In this document: positions 7,715 to 16,599 of the stretch, in pieces
Position numbering within the stretch: the stretch's first letter is position 1
Layout: every line of letters starts with the position of its first letter
Assembly (NCBI GenBank): GCA_945893045.1
Contig: CAMDEA010000006.1
Location: 39,034 to 103,033 of the forward strand
Source of the DNA: Planctomyces sp. SH-PL62
GTDB taxonomy: Bacteria; Planctomycetota; Planctomycetia; Planctomycetales; Planctomycetaceae
Length of the DNA: 64,000 nucleotides
Direction of reading: 5' to 3'
Made by a program: the position numbers and the translations under genes
The notes under the pieces: generated by a model
Seen by the model: only the letters and a program-made list of their open reading frames with translations
Told to the model about the DNA's origin: nothing
Databases searched by the model: none

Positions 7715-8648
7715 GGTAAAGCGGCATTAAAAAACGTGACGAGATTATTCGCAGTCCGAAGCCCGGAATCCGCGCTTGATACTGCCGATACGAGTCACCG
7801 AGAAAGTGCGCCAAGCGTTCGTCCTTGAAATGGCTGCCTACCAAAATGTACGCCGTCCATAGAACGGTGAGAATCGCGTGGTCGAGCGTCATCGTCGGCG
7901 TGAACCAGATCAGTCCGAGGAAGCTGGCGTAAATCGGATGTCGCATCACGCGGTAAGCTCCGCGCAGTTCAAAGCCGCGCCGAGGTTGCGGTTCGCCGCG
8001 CACCCAATGCCACCACGGAGTCAGTCCCGTCTGATACCCCAGTCCCGACAAGTGCAAGCTGTAGAACAACGCGACCCAACTGCCATAGTAGCCGACGTCG
8101 ATCAGCCATCGTCCTTGCGGAGCGACATCCCACAGCGTGAACTCGCTGGTCGTCCAAAAGGAAAACGTGACGAACAAACTGGCACAGGTCGCCAGGCAAA
8201 ACACCAGTCCGTAGAACGGCGCGGCGATCCAGCGCGACAGTCGCTTCCGAGTGCTCGGCAACAGCAACCAACTGTGCGGCAACGCGAACTGCGCGGTGAG
8301 CAACACATCCCACCACAACGATCCAGACCGCGCCGGGATCGGACCTTTTAAGAACGCGAACAAGTACCAGACCGTCAGCAAGAAGACGGCCTGCGTCGCC
8401 ACACCGAAGAACACGCCGGCCGCGGATCGCAGGCGAGAGAGACGGTGATTTGCACTGGCGAGCGGGGCGGCGTTAGCCCCCCGGTGGTGCGAACTCTTCG
8501 AAATCTCCCGATCCAACCGGGGGGCTAACGCCGCCCCGCTCGCCAAATCGTTCGCGCAATCATCGACCTGAGTCCCAATCAACGACTCGCTCTGTCGCCA
8601 ACCCAGTTGAGCCACGTCTTCCATGACTTCTCGCCTATCCAGCTTCAC
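7674..8648 (-). CDS. mddA: Methanethiol S-methyltransferase-like integral membrane protein (MddA type)
   Basis: 324 residues. From about residue 60 the protein has four to five membrane helices and the isoprenylcysteine-methyltransferase-like C-terminal core: VMRHPIYASFLGLIWFTPTM, then TAYILVGSHFKDERLAHFLG and YRQYQARIPGF. This pattern is typical of MddA, which methylates methanethiol to dimethyl sulfide with S-adenosylmethionine. The GTG start at 8648 overlaps the upstream stop as GTGA, supporting translational coupling. An ATG at 8624 is possible. The first 60 residues are odd: most are encoded by an F2 palindrome (8457-8544), and the last 12 come from an F1 palindrome. Only the core is likely to be ancestral. 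Confidence 0.75.
   Translation of the reverse strand: MKLDRREVMEDVAQLGWRQSESLIGTQVDDCANDLASGAALAPRLDREISKSSHHRGANAAPLASANHRLSRLRSAAGVFFGVATQAVFLLTVWYLFAFLKGPIPARSGSLWWDVLLTAQFALPHSWLLLPSTRKRLSRWIAAPFYGLVFCLATCASLFVTFSFWTTSEFTLWDVAPQGRWLIDVGYYGSWVALFYSLHLSGLGYQTGLTPWWHWVRGEPQPRRGFELRGAYRVMRHPIYASFLGLIWFTPTMTLDHAILTVLWTAYILVGSHFKDERLAHFLGDSYRQYQARIPGFGLRIISSRFLMPLYHVTRSVSEGGCSK
8457..8544. repeat. Perfect inverted repeat, family F2, inside a coding 5' end
   Basis: 29-bp perfect arms, 8457-8485 and 8516-8544 (GGCGAGCGGGGCGGCGTTAG at the head), loop 30 bases. It lies within the first 65 codons of the MddA-like gene. Other F2 copies: 52347-52419, 63940-64000, and half copies at 3422 and 55826. 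Confidence 0.92.
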
Positions 8649-9496
8649 GGCTTCCGTGCCACGAAGCAGCCATAGCCCATCGCTCGCGAGCGATAAGCGT
8701 TCAAAATCGTTTCAAAGTGATCGAGGAAGTTCCGCGTGTTGCGATCCACCAACTTCGCGAGCAATCGCATTCCAGTACGGCGGACTCGACGTTCGCAGAT
8801 CTCCCACGTCGCGTGGACTTGCTCGGTCCAATCGGCAACTTCAACCATTTCCAGACCGCCGGCCGTCATCCAGCCGCCATAGTCTTGTTCGCTGCCGAGC
8901 GACGGACACAGAAAGTTCTCGCAGACTTGGCGAACCTGTTCGGCACCGTCGGGCGTATCGGACTTCTCACCGGCCAGCCACGCGCAGATTGCCATGCGTC
9001 CGCCGGGCTTCAGCCACGTCGCCGCTTTGCGAAAGAAGACCGGTTTGTCGAAGAGATGTTCCGTGCATTCGACGCTCCAGACGACGTCGAACTGACCGGC
9101 CGGGAATTCGATCCGTTCGGCATCCGCGCGTCGAAATCGAGTCCGCCGCCGAACGCCGCTGAAGGCCGCTGACGTTGTGGCCCATGCTTTCTGCACCGGA
9201 CTCAGCGTGATTCCGGTGACGTCGCAGTTTCGCTCGCGTGCCAAGTGGATCGACGAGCCGCCCATGCCGCAGCCGACGTCGAGCACTCGCTGCCCCGTGC
9301 CGATCGACGCCTTGGTCGCCAGTGTGTTGATGAGATGAATTTGTGCCGCCAGCGGCGACTCGTCGGTTACGCGACCTTGCTGGGGTTCCCACAGGCCGTG
9401 ATGGATGTGTTGTCCCCAGAGCAGCCGATAGAACGCGGTCGTCAGGTCGTAATGAAACCGAATGTCGCTGGAGCGGACGTCGGAAACCGAAATCAT
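8645..9496 (-). CDS. SAM-dependent class I methyltransferase (tocopherol/sterol MT-like)
   Basis: 283 residues. SAM motif I is VLDVGCGMGGSSIHLARE near residues 75-92. Motif II/post-I is CDVTGITLSPVQ, and the acidic FDVVWSVECTEHLFD block follows. The N-terminal DIRFHYDLTTAFYRLLWGQH and HHGLW segment resembles gamma-tocopherol and sterol/cyclopropane-type methyltransferases that act on lipids or quinone-like molecules. The ATG at 9496 overlaps the yceI stop as ATGA, and the stop overlaps the next start as GTGA. All three genes are therefore coupled. The substrate is unknown. A membrane-associated isoprenoid or phenolic lipid is likely, because YceI proteins bind isoprenoids. Confidence 0.8.
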   Translation of the reverse strand: MISVSDVRSSDIRFHYDLTTAFYRLLWGQHIHHGLWEPQQGRVTDESPLAAQIHLINTLATKASIGTGQRVLDVGCGMGGSSIHLARERNCDVTGITLSPVQKAWATTSAAFSGVRRRTRFRRADAERIEFPAGQFDVVWSVECTEHLFDKPVFFRKAATWLKPGGRMAICAWLAGEKSDTPDGAEQVRQVCENFLCPSLGSEQDYGGWMTAGGLEMVEVADWTEQVHATWEICERRVRRTGMRLLAKLVDRNTRNFLDHFETILNAYRSRAMGYGCFVARKP

Positions 9497-10305
9497 CGAG
9501 CCGGCTCCTCGGACTTGTCGGCCAGCGGCTGTTCGGGCCGGACCCACAAGTCGCCGTAGATCGTCAGCTCATCCGCAACGCCGATCGCGCCCAAACCGGT
9601 CGAGAACGGTTTGATGCCGAAGTCGGTCTGCCGAATCGCAAAGCGGCCACGCAGGTGATGCCAGCCTTTCTTCGGTTCATCGAGCGCCGTGAACCGAATA
9701 CGGCGAGCAACACCGCGCAGAGTGAGATCACCTTCGAGCAGGTATTCGGCCGCGCCGTCTTTCAAGTCGCGCTGCTTCTTGGCAGAAACGATTTCAAACG
9801 TGGCGATCGGGAACGACGCCACGTTCAGCACATCGGGACCGAGCATGTTGCTGGTCACCTTCTGCGCCGTCCCGCGATCGGTCTCACCTTTCAGTCCGAC
9901 GTACCGCCGCGCGTCCGCGGTATCGGCCACGAATGATCTCATATCGAATTCCAATTTCCCGGCGCTCTTCTCTCGGCCGAGATGCAAGTCGCCCGACTTC
10001 AAGTTTCCGAGGACAGCATGTTCGTGCCCCAAACCGGTCTTGCCCACGAAGACATACACTCGACTGGTCTTCAGCTCGACTTCTCCGGCACTGGGGAGTT
10101 GCGGATCGGCAGCCTCGCCCGCCGCCGGCTGATGGGGTTTGGAATCAGCGGCCTGCGCCGGACTTTGTCCCGCTGAGACTTTCGGCCGCCGCACCGCGTC
10201 ACTAATCCGCGGTCCGTCGGCGCGCAGACTCATCGTCAGAAGGACGCTCAGCAACAGCACGATCGTTAATGGAACACCAAACTGTCGAAACGAAAACTTG
10301 CGCAT
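9493..10305 (-). CDS. YceI-family secreted lipid-binding protein
   Basis: 270 residues. A signal peptide at residues 1-29 (FGVPLTIVLLLSVLLTMSLR) is followed by a Pro/Ala-rich linker to about residue 70. The YceI lipocalin-like barrel comes next: GKTGLGHEHAVLG, FDMRSFVAD, and the terminal FSTGLGAIGVADELTIYGDL strand. YceI proteins bind isoprenoid quinones or similar lipids in the periplasm. The ATG at 10305 is chosen because a signal peptide begins there. The longer upstream frame has no such features. First gene of a coupled operon with two methyltransferases, which suggests the barrel carries or presents a methylated lipid. Confidence 0.82.
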   Translation of the reverse strand: MRKFSFRQFGVPLTIVLLLSVLLTMSLRADGPRISDAVRRPKVSAGQSPAQAADSKPHQPAAGEAADPQLPSAGEVELKTSRVYVFVGKTGLGHEHAVLGNLKSGDLHLGREKSAGKLEFDMRSFVADTADARRYVGLKGETDRGTAQKVTSNMLGPDVLNVASFPIATFEIVSAKKQRDLKDGAAEYLLEGDLTLRGVARRIRFTALDEPKKGWHHLRGRFAIRQTDFGIKPFSTGLGAIGVADELTIYGDLWVRPEQPLADKSEEPAR

Positions 10306-10564
10306 GATCTGCCTCGATTGAGCCCCGTCGCATCGCCGAAGGGTGGGGACGATAGGCCCGGATCGCTGAGTGTTCCTAGAGGGTTTGGCCTGACAGGTCA
10401 TTGTCTCGCACGCGATGCGTTGTACGTATCCGCGCACAAACCCGAAGCATCCGTTTGGACGTTGCGAAGTTGTCAGCCGCGAAGTTGCGACGCAGTGCGG
10501 ACCTTCAAAACCGAGTCGTTGGAACTATGCTCTGTTATCCCCAATCCATCTCGAAGGGCATGCC

Positions 10565-10933
10565 ATGACCGACTTGAAGGCCGTCGTGATCGACAGCGAT
10601 CAGCTTCCGGACGAGACGTTCGAGTGGGGCACGCTCAAGTGGTTGTGCAATGCGAAGCTTTCACCCGGAGCGGCACAAACTCTGGGCCTCTGCCACATCT
10701 GGACCGGTCAGCGCAACCCACGGCATTTCCATCCCAACTGCGAAGAAGTGTTGTTCATGCTCGCCGGGTCGGGACAACACAGCTTCGATGACGAGATAGT
10801 GGAACTCCGTCGCGGCTCAGTGATCCGCATCCCGGCGGGAGTGCGGCACAATCTGGCCAACACCGGTTCGGAGACGGTCATCTGCCTGATTTCGTTTTCT
10901 TCCGGAGATCGCGAAACTGTGTTCTTGGAATAG
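10565..10933 (+). CDS. Single-domain cupin protein
   Basis: 122 residues with both cupin motifs. Motif 1 is PRHFHPNCEEVLFMLAG (two His and a Glu placed to bind a metal). Motif 2 is GSVIRIPAGVRHNLANTG, supplying the third His. This three-His/one-Glu site normally holds Fe, Mn, Zn or Ni. Small cupins may be isomerases, dioxygenases or sugar-binding proteins, and the reaction cannot be told from sequence. There is no signal peptide. It is followed 35 bases later by a secreted glycosidase-like gene, so it may act on the sugar released by that enzyme. Confidence 0.8.
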   Translation: MTDLKAVVIDSDQLPDETFEWGTLKWLCNAKLSPGAAQTLGLCHIWTGQRNPRHFHPNCEEVLFMLAGSGQHSFDDEIVELRRGSVIRIPAGVRHNLANTGSETVICLISFSSGDRETVFLE

Positions 10934-10968
10934 CCACTGAGTTCGGCCCGTTGATGAGGAGCCATCGC

Positions 10969-12348
10969 ATGTCACGTCTGAGATTGATGAGTTCGTTGAT
11001 CCTGATCCTGTTTTCGTTCGTTCAGCCAGCGGCGCAGTCCGCCGAGCCGATCGGTTCGCGGCTGGAGCCGTTTGTCGACAACCATCTCATCGAACGGCTG
11101 AGCGGGGCCGCCGCGCTGAAGGTACAACGACCCGAACCGAAAGAAGTCGTGCTCACGGCCGACAAGCCCTGGGAAGGCAACACCAGCGCGTACTACACGG
11201 TGATCCAAGACGACGACAAGTTCCGCGTCTATTTCCGCGGCTCGCATTTTGATCCGCCGACCAAGAAGGAAACCCATCGCGAAGTCACCTGCTACGCTGA
11301 AAGTACCGACGGCATTCACTTCACCAAGCCAGAACTGGGACTGTTCGAGTTCAACGGTTCCAAAGCCAACAACATCGTGTGGGACGGTCCGGGGACGCAT
11401 TGCTTCGCGCCCTTCAAGGATCTGAATCCGAAGTGCTCTCCGGATGCGAAATACAAAGCCGTGACCGCCGTGAAAGGCGGTTTGTTACCGCTGAAGTCCG
11501 CCGACGGCATCCACTGGCAGGCGATGTCCGACAAGCCGGTCATCACCAAGGGAGCCTTCGATTCGCAGAACCTCGCGTTCTGGGATCCGCATCTCGGCAA
11601 GTACCGCGAATACCACCGCGCGTTCCGCGTCGTCCGCGACATCATGACCGGCACGTCGGACGACTTCTTGAATTGGACTGATCCAGTCTGGCTCGACTAT
11701 CCGAACGTGGGCGCGACCGAGCACCTCTACACAAACACGATCCGCAACTACCCCGGCGCTCCGCACATCTTGATCGGTTTTCCGACTCGCTTCCTGCCGA
11801 AGACCGAACAGACCGAGCCGACTTTCATGGTCAGCCGAGATGGTCAGTCGTTTGTGCGATACACGGAAGCGATCATCCCCGAAACCGCACCGTCGGATCG
11901 CCAAGGCAACCGTAGCAACTACATGGCCTGGGGCTTGGTGCAACTCCCCGGCAAGCCGAACGAGTGGTCAGTCTATGCGAAAGAGGCGTACTACACCGGT
12001 CCCGCCAGCCGCATTCGGCGATTCACCTATCGCCCCGATGGACTCGTCGCTTTAAGCGCGTTGAACGCCGAAGGGGAAGCGCTCACGAAACCACTAACGT
12101 TCACGGGCAAGACGCTGGTGCTCAATTACCGCACGGCGCAAAGCGGCTCGATCCAGGTCGAACTGCAAGACGCCGATGGCAAGGCGATCGCCCCCTTCAC
12201 GGCGGACGCTGGTCTCCTGCGCGGCAATGAACTTGCCGCCAAAGTTGCGTGGGCAAAAAACTCAGATGTCGGCTCACAGGCCAGCAAGCCAGTCCGCATT
12301 CGCTTCGTGTTGAAGGATGCGGAGCTGTTCTCGTTTCGATTCGAGTGA
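10969..12348 (+). CDS. Secreted five-bladed propeller protein, glycosyl hydrolase-like
   Basis: 459 residues. A signal peptide covers residues 1-25 (SSLILILFSFVQPAAQSAEP). The mature part contains repeated propeller strands typical of GH32/GH43/GH130-like proteins: TCYAESTDGIHFTKPELGLF, LLPLKSADGIHWQAMSDKPV, FWDPHLGKYREYHRAF and TGTSDDFLNWTDP. A beta-sandwich-like C-terminal module runs from about residue 355. Planctomycetes have many such uncharacterised proteins. The start at 10969 has GAGGAG at the right distance, whereas the ATG at 10951 overlaps that site. The gene ends 3 bases from the convergent esterase stop. Confidence 0.7.
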   Translation: MSRLRLMSSLILILFSFVQPAAQSAEPIGSRLEPFVDNHLIERLSGAAALKVQRPEPKEVVLTADKPWEGNTSAYYTVIQDDDKFRVYFRGSHFDPPTKKETHREVTCYAESTDGIHFTKPELGLFEFNGSKANNIVWDGPGTHCFAPFKDLNPKCSPDAKYKAVTAVKGGLLPLKSADGIHWQAMSDKPVITKGAFDSQNLAFWDPHLGKYREYHRAFRVVRDIMTGTSDDFLNWTDPVWLDYPNVGATEHLYTNTIRNYPGAPHILIGFPTRFLPKTEQTEPTFMVSRDGQSFVRYTEAIIPETAPSDRQGNRSNYMAWGLVQLPGKPNEWSVYAKEAYYTGPASRIRRFTYRPDGLVALSALNAEGEALTKPLTFTGKTLVLNYRTAQSGSIQVELQDADGKAIAPFTADAGLLRGNELAAKVAWAKNSDVGSQASKPVRIRFVLKDAELFSFRFE

Positions 12349-12351
12349 CCG

Positions 12352-13260
12352 TTACTTCGCCAGCAACTTGGCCACGAGAAACTCGTTCGCGCTGGCGTAC
12401 TTGTCCGATTTGGAGACGCCAGGAATCAGCAGGTGGCATTCGTGGCCGTCCTTGTCGGATTTCTCTTTCAGCTTCACTCCATAGACAGGGTGATGAATGC
12501 CGTGTCCGGCGTCTTTGGACGGCAGCGTCATGTCGGCACCATACGTCATCAGCAGCGGTGGGTCTTTGCCATCGACGTGGTTGTACGGCGAGAATTCGAC
12601 GTAGAGCGCATGGTGCTTATCGTAGTTCTTCAGCGCGTCTTCGATCGTCTTCTCGCCGACGGCCAGGTTGATCATGCGATGCTTAAGCACGTTCGGCCCC
12701 AGCCACTCTTCGCAGACTTTCGGATCAATCGAGGTCTGCCCGCTGGAAACGGCCGCGGCGCAGACTCGCGTGGATTCCCGCCGCACGGGGTCGGTCGCTT
12801 TCGGATCGGCCAGATCGTCATGCAACAGCAACCACATCGACGTGCAGGCTCCGGCGCTGCCGCCTGTCAAAGCGATGTGTTTGGTGTCGATGTTCCAATC
12901 GGCGGCCTTGGTGCGGATGAACTGAATCGCCCGCGCGGCGTCATGCACCGGAGCTGGCAGCGGATGCGCGCCGCTCAACCGATAGTTGATCGCCGCACAA
13001 GAAATCCCCTTGTCGAGAAACGGCTGAACCGACTTCGTCGTGTCTTGCTTCTTATCTCCGCTCGTCCAGCCGCGTCCGTGAATGTAGACCAGCAGAGGAC
13101 GCGGCCCGTCCCCCTTGGCCTGCCAAAAGTCGAGCACATTGCGGACGTCTGGCCCGTAGGACACCTCGGCGTGTGTTGGTGCCAGTTGCTTCGGTTCATC
13201 GGCGGCGAACAGCGCGCTGGTCGCCACGAAACAGAACAGGATTGCGAGAGAAGATTTCAT
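12352..13260 (-). CDS. Secreted alpha/beta-hydrolase, esterase/lipase (BD-FAE-like)
   Basis: 302 residues with a signal peptide (SSLAILFCFVATSALFAADE). The hydrolase fold is intact: oxyanion segment VYIHGRGWTSGD, nucleophile elbow ALTGGSAGACTS (Ser in GGSAG), and a late HGIHHPVYG segment supplying His. The family acts on acetyl or feruloyl esters of polysaccharides. The HGRGW variant of the usual HGGGW motif is minor. The chosen ATG begins the signal peptide, and the 31 residues in front are not protein-like. Neighbours are carbohydrate-related secreted proteins, which fits side-chain deacylation. Confidence 0.78.
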   Translation of the reverse strand: MKSSLAILFCFVATSALFAADEPKQLAPTHAEVSYGPDVRNVLDFWQAKGDGPRPLLVYIHGRGWTSGDKKQDTTKSVQPFLDKGISCAAINYRLSGAHPLPAPVHDAARAIQFIRTKAADWNIDTKHIALTGGSAGACTSMWLLLHDDLADPKATDPVRRESTRVCAAAVSSGQTSIDPKVCEEWLGPNVLKHRMINLAVGEKTIEDALKNYDKHHALYVEFSPYNHVDGKDPPLLMTYGADMTLPSKDAGHGIHHPVYGVKLKEKSDKDGHECHLLIPGVSKSDKYASANEFLVAKLLAK

Positions 13261-13437
13261 GCGTAGCTCCGGAAAGATGGTTGAATCAAAGTCGCATTCG
13301 TGAGGCATTCTGGCGAGCGAGGCGTGCCAGGTCCATTTTGTGGGTTCCGACAAGCGGCGGCGAGCCGATAAGATCCGTGCTAGACTCAGACGAACCGCGT
13401 GGGTGCGTTTTCAAACGATCGAAATTGGAACGGCTTC

Positions 13438-14856
13438 ATGAATCTTCAACAGCGTGTTTGCTCAGGTCCGGTGAAGCGGCGCGAGTTCTTGGCGGCGGGA
13501 ATGCTCGGAGTCGGCGGACTCACGTTGCCGGAGTTGTTCCAGTTGCAGGCTCAGGCGGAGCAAGTCGGCCAGGCGGTCGATCAGCAGACGAACGTCATTT
13601 TCGTCTGGATGCCCGGTGGGCCTCCGCACATGGACATGTATGACATGAAGCCCAAGGCTTCGTCGGACTATCGCGGTGAGTTCCATCCAATCCCAACCAA
13701 CGTCGCCGGCCTCGACGTCTGCGAACTGATGCCTCGGCACGCCAAGATCGCCGACAAGTATTCGGTCGTCCGCTCGATCTCGCACAACTTCGCCGATCAC
13801 GGTGGCGGCCACAAACGGATGATGACCGGCCGCGTCCCCGCGACCCCGGTTGATACCGTCAACGATGCTCCGGCCACTGGCTCGATCGTCGCCAAGTGCC
13901 GTGAGCGAGTTGATAACGGCCTCCCCAACTATGTCTCGATGAATCCCGGTGGCCGCACCAACGACGTGTTCGCTCAAGGCCCGGCCTATCTCGGTCAGGC
14001 GTATTTGCCATTCAATGTGGAAGGCGATCCGACGCAGCCGAACTTTGTCGTTCCCAACATCGCGATGAACACCGCGATCGCTCCACGAGTCGATGACCGG
14101 ATGAAACTACTGAGCAGTCTCGACCGCATCGACCGGCACATCGACACGTCGCGCATGATGGATTCAATGGACCGCTACCAACAGCGCGCGGTCAGCATGT
14201 TGCTGAGCGACGCCGCGAAGAAGGCGTTCGATCTGTCTCGCGAACAGGATGCTCTGCGTGATCGCTACGGCCGCCACTGCTGGGGTCAGCGAGCCTTGAT
14301 GGCTCGGCGGCTGGTCGAGGCGGGAGTCAGCTTCGTCACTGTCGTCATGGAGAACCCGTATCAGTCCGGCATCCCGCACCTCAAACAAGGGGTCTACAAC
14401 TGGGACTCGCACGCGGTGAATTGCCACATCTGGGACGACCTCAACGTGCGATTGCCGATCTACGACCAAGCCGTCACCGCGCTGATTGAAGATGTCTATC
14501 AACGCGGTCTCGACAAGAAGACGCTGATCGTCGTGACCGGCGAGTTTGGTCGCACGCCGCGCATCGAAAAGTCGATCGGCTCGCAAACGGGAGTCATGCA
14601 CCCCGGCCGCGATCACTGGCCGCAGGCGATGTCGCTCATCATGGCCGGTGGCGGCATGCGCACCGGTCAAATCGTCGGCTCGACCAATTCCAAAGGCGAG
14701 CATCCCGCCGATCGACCGCTTACGCCGAACGATCTCTGGGCCACGGTCTATCGCCACCTGGGCATCGACGACTCCGCGTCGTTCCCCGATCACAGCGGCC
14801 GCCCCATGCCAATCCTGCCCTTCGGCGATCCGATCAGCGAACTGCTGCGAGCGTAG
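13438..14856 (+). CDS. DUF1501 protein with twin-arginine signal
   Basis: 472 residues. The N-terminus VKRREFLAAGMLGVGGLTLPEL is a twin-arginine leader. The rest is the DUF1501 sulfatase/phosphatase-like fold: FVWMPGGPPHMDMYDMKPKA, DHGGGHKRMMTGR, FVTVVMENPYQSG, VTGEFGRTPRIEKS and MHPGRDHWPQAMSLIMAGGG. Several of these His/Asp residues could bind metal as in alkaline-phosphatase-superfamily enzymes. The family is hugely expanded in planctomycetes and is usually next to a PSCyt/PSD1 partner. Here the partner is 2 kb away on the other strand with a second DUF1501 gene. The reaction is unknown. Confidence 0.85.
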   Translation: MNLQQRVCSGPVKRREFLAAGMLGVGGLTLPELFQLQAQAEQVGQAVDQQTNVIFVWMPGGPPHMDMYDMKPKASSDYRGEFHPIPTNVAGLDVCELMPRHAKIADKYSVVRSISHNFADHGGGHKRMMTGRVPATPVDTVNDAPATGSIVAKCRERVDNGLPNYVSMNPGGRTNDVFAQGPAYLGQAYLPFNVEGDPTQPNFVVPNIAMNTAIAPRVDDRMKLLSSLDRIDRHIDTSRMMDSMDRYQQRAVSMLLSDAAKKAFDLSREQDALRDRYGRHCWGQRALMARRLVEAGVSFVTVVMENPYQSGIPHLKQGVYNWDSHAVNCHIWDDLNVRLPIYDQAVTALIEDVYQRGLDKKTLIVVTGEFGRTPRIEKSIGSQTGVMHPGRDHWPQAMSLIMAGGGMRTGQIVGSTNSKGEHPADRPLTPNDLWATVYRHLGIDDSASFPDHSGRPMPILPFGDPISELLRA

Positions 14857-14864
14857 TGGCTCAA

Positions 14865-15095
14865 CCCGGAGGGTTATCAGCAATTAGCCGGTGGTTGAGC
14901 GCAGCGACACCACCGGGTCATCGGGCCATGTTTTGATTTTGCATCCCGGCAGGGATGCCAGCAATTTACGTCAAACACGATCGAATCGTGATTCGCTTTG
15001 ATCCCTCCGGGATCAGGCTCGTTCTCAATCTTGCCCCGGTGGTGTCGCTGCGCTCAACCACCGGCTAATGGCTTACAAGCCTCCGGCTTGAATTC
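14865..15095. repeat. Composite palindromic array, family F8
   Basis: Perfect 33-bp arms, 14885-14917 and 15035-15067 (TAGCCGGTGGTTGAGCGCAG at the head), flanked and filled by small palindromes: CCCGGAGGG, GCATCCCGGCAGGGATGC (14941-14958), GATCCCTCCGGGATC (15000-15014) and CAAGCCTCCGGCTTG. The array lies between convergent DUF1501 genes. Copies are at 16600-16845 and 50020-50262. Confidence 0.92.
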
Positions 15096-15137
15096 TTTGC
15101 CCCGGTCAACAGTCAAGATCCATCACTACGAACCGCG

Positions 15138-16580
15138 TTAAGCGAACAACTCGCGCACCACATTCCCTTCGACATCGGTGAGTCGGAAATCACGCCCCGC
15201 GTAGCGATAGGTCAGCCGCTCGTGATCCAGTCCCAGCAAATGCAGCAGCGTCGCGTGGAAGTCGTGAACGTGGACTTTGTTCTCTGCCGCGTAGTACCCG
15301 TAGTCGTCGGTCGCACCATAGCGAAAGCCCCCCTTCACGCCGCCGCCGGCCAGCCACATCGTGAAGCCTTCGGGATTGTGATCGCGGCCGTTGGCGCTCT
15401 CGGCGGTCGGGGTGCGACCGAACTCGCTGCCCCACCAGACCAGCGTGTCGTCGAGCATTCCGCGCTGTTTCAGATCAGCCAGCAGACCAGCGATCGGCAG
15501 GTCTACTTCGCGAGCGTTCTTCTCATGGCCGTTCTTCAAGTCCGCGTGCTGATCCCACTGCACGTTGCTGTCGCTGTGGCTGACTTGGATGAACCGCACG
15601 CCCGCCTCGGCAAATCGCCGAGCCATCAGACACATCCGCCCGAAGTTCGCATTGATGGGGTTATCCATTCCGTAGAGCTTCAGCGTCGCGGCCGATTCGT
15701 TAGAGAAATCTTCGACCTTGGGGAACTCCGTCTGCATCCGAAACGCCAGTTCGAATGAATTGATCCGCGCTTCGAGCGACGCTTCGGGACCAGTCTGCGC
15801 GAGATGCTCGCGGTTCATCGCGTTCAACCGATTGAGCTGCAACCGCTGAATGTCGCGCGACAACTGCGAGTTCTTGATGAACTTCACCTTGGCCTGATCC
15901 GATGGGACGCTCGCGTTGCCCAAGGGAACGCCGTTGTAAGTCGCCGGTAGGAACGCGGAGCTCCAGTTGTTGAGTCCGCCGTGTCCGAGCGTTGGGCAGA
16001 TCGTCACGTAGGCCGGCAGATTCGTGTTCTCGGTGCCGAGTCCGTAGCTGACCCACGACCCGATGCTGGGGCGAACGAAATTGTCGCTGCCGGTGTGCAG
16101 CTTGAGCATCGCGCCGCCATGCGCCGGGTTCGTCCCGTGGCACGAATGCACCATGCACATGTCATCGACGTGCTGGGCCACATGCGGAAAGAGTTCGCTG
16201 ACCGGCAGGCCGCTGTCGCCGTATTGTCGAAACCGCCACGGCGACTTGAGCAGGTTGGTCGTCGAATTGAACTGCACGCGCGGCTTCGCGAACGGCAGCG
16301 GCTTGCCATCGTCGCGAGTCAGCAGCAGTTTTGGATCGAACGTATCGACCTGCGAAACGCCTCCGACCATAAAGAGGAAAATGATCCGCTTCGCTCGCGC
16401 CGCGAAGTGCGGCAACTTCGCGGCCAAGGGATTCTCGTCTGCCGCGAGGCTGGACGAGTCATTCGCCAGCATCGAAGCCAGGGCGAGCGAACCGAAACCG
16501 ACGGCGGAACGCTGCAAGAGCGCTCGGCGTGAGACGGCAGATGGAAGGTCGATCGGGTTCATCGAAGTATCACGGTTCAT
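15138..16580 (-). CDS. DUF1501 protein with twin-arginine signal
   Basis: 480 residues. The leader AVSRRALLQRSAVGFGSLAL is a twin-arginine type. Conserved blocks: KRIIFLFMVGGVSQVDTFDP, CHGTNPAHGGAMLKLHTG, FIQVSHSDSNVQWDQHADLK, WWGSEFGRTPTAESANGRDH and the terminal ATLLHLLGLDHERLTYRYAG. The last block marks the subgroup paired with PSCyt1-DUF1549-DUF1553 proteins. That partner is immediately upstream on the same strand, so this is the classic planctomycete two-gene unit. It is flanked on both sides by F8 arrays. An in-frame TTG six codons upstream is the only alternative start. The function is unknown, presumed periplasmic. Confidence 0.87.
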   Translation of the reverse strand: MNRDTSMNPIDLPSAVSRRALLQRSAVGFGSLALASMLANDSSSLAADENPLAAKLPHFAARAKRIIFLFMVGGVSQVDTFDPKLLLTRDDGKPLPFAKPRVQFNSTTNLLKSPWRFRQYGDSGLPVSELFPHVAQHVDDMCMVHSCHGTNPAHGGAMLKLHTGSDNFVRPSIGSWVSYGLGTENTNLPAYVTICPTLGHGGLNNWSSAFLPATYNGVPLGNASVPSDQAKVKFIKNSQLSRDIQRLQLNRLNAMNREHLAQTGPEASLEARINSFELAFRMQTEFPKVEDFSNESAATLKLYGMDNPINANFGRMCLMARRFAEAGVRFIQVSHSDSNVQWDQHADLKNGHEKNAREVDLPIAGLLADLKQRGMLDDTLVWWGSEFGRTPTAESANGRDHNPEGFTMWLAGGGVKGGFRYGATDDYGYYAAENKVHVHDFHATLLHLLGLDHERLTYRYAGRDFRLTDVEGNVVRELFA

Positions 16581-16599
16581 TGTTGTGGAGTCCCGCAAC

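Noticed and set aside
14865..15095. F8 array as an insertion sequence
   Set aside because: No transposase frame, no target duplication visible; it is a set of short palindromes.
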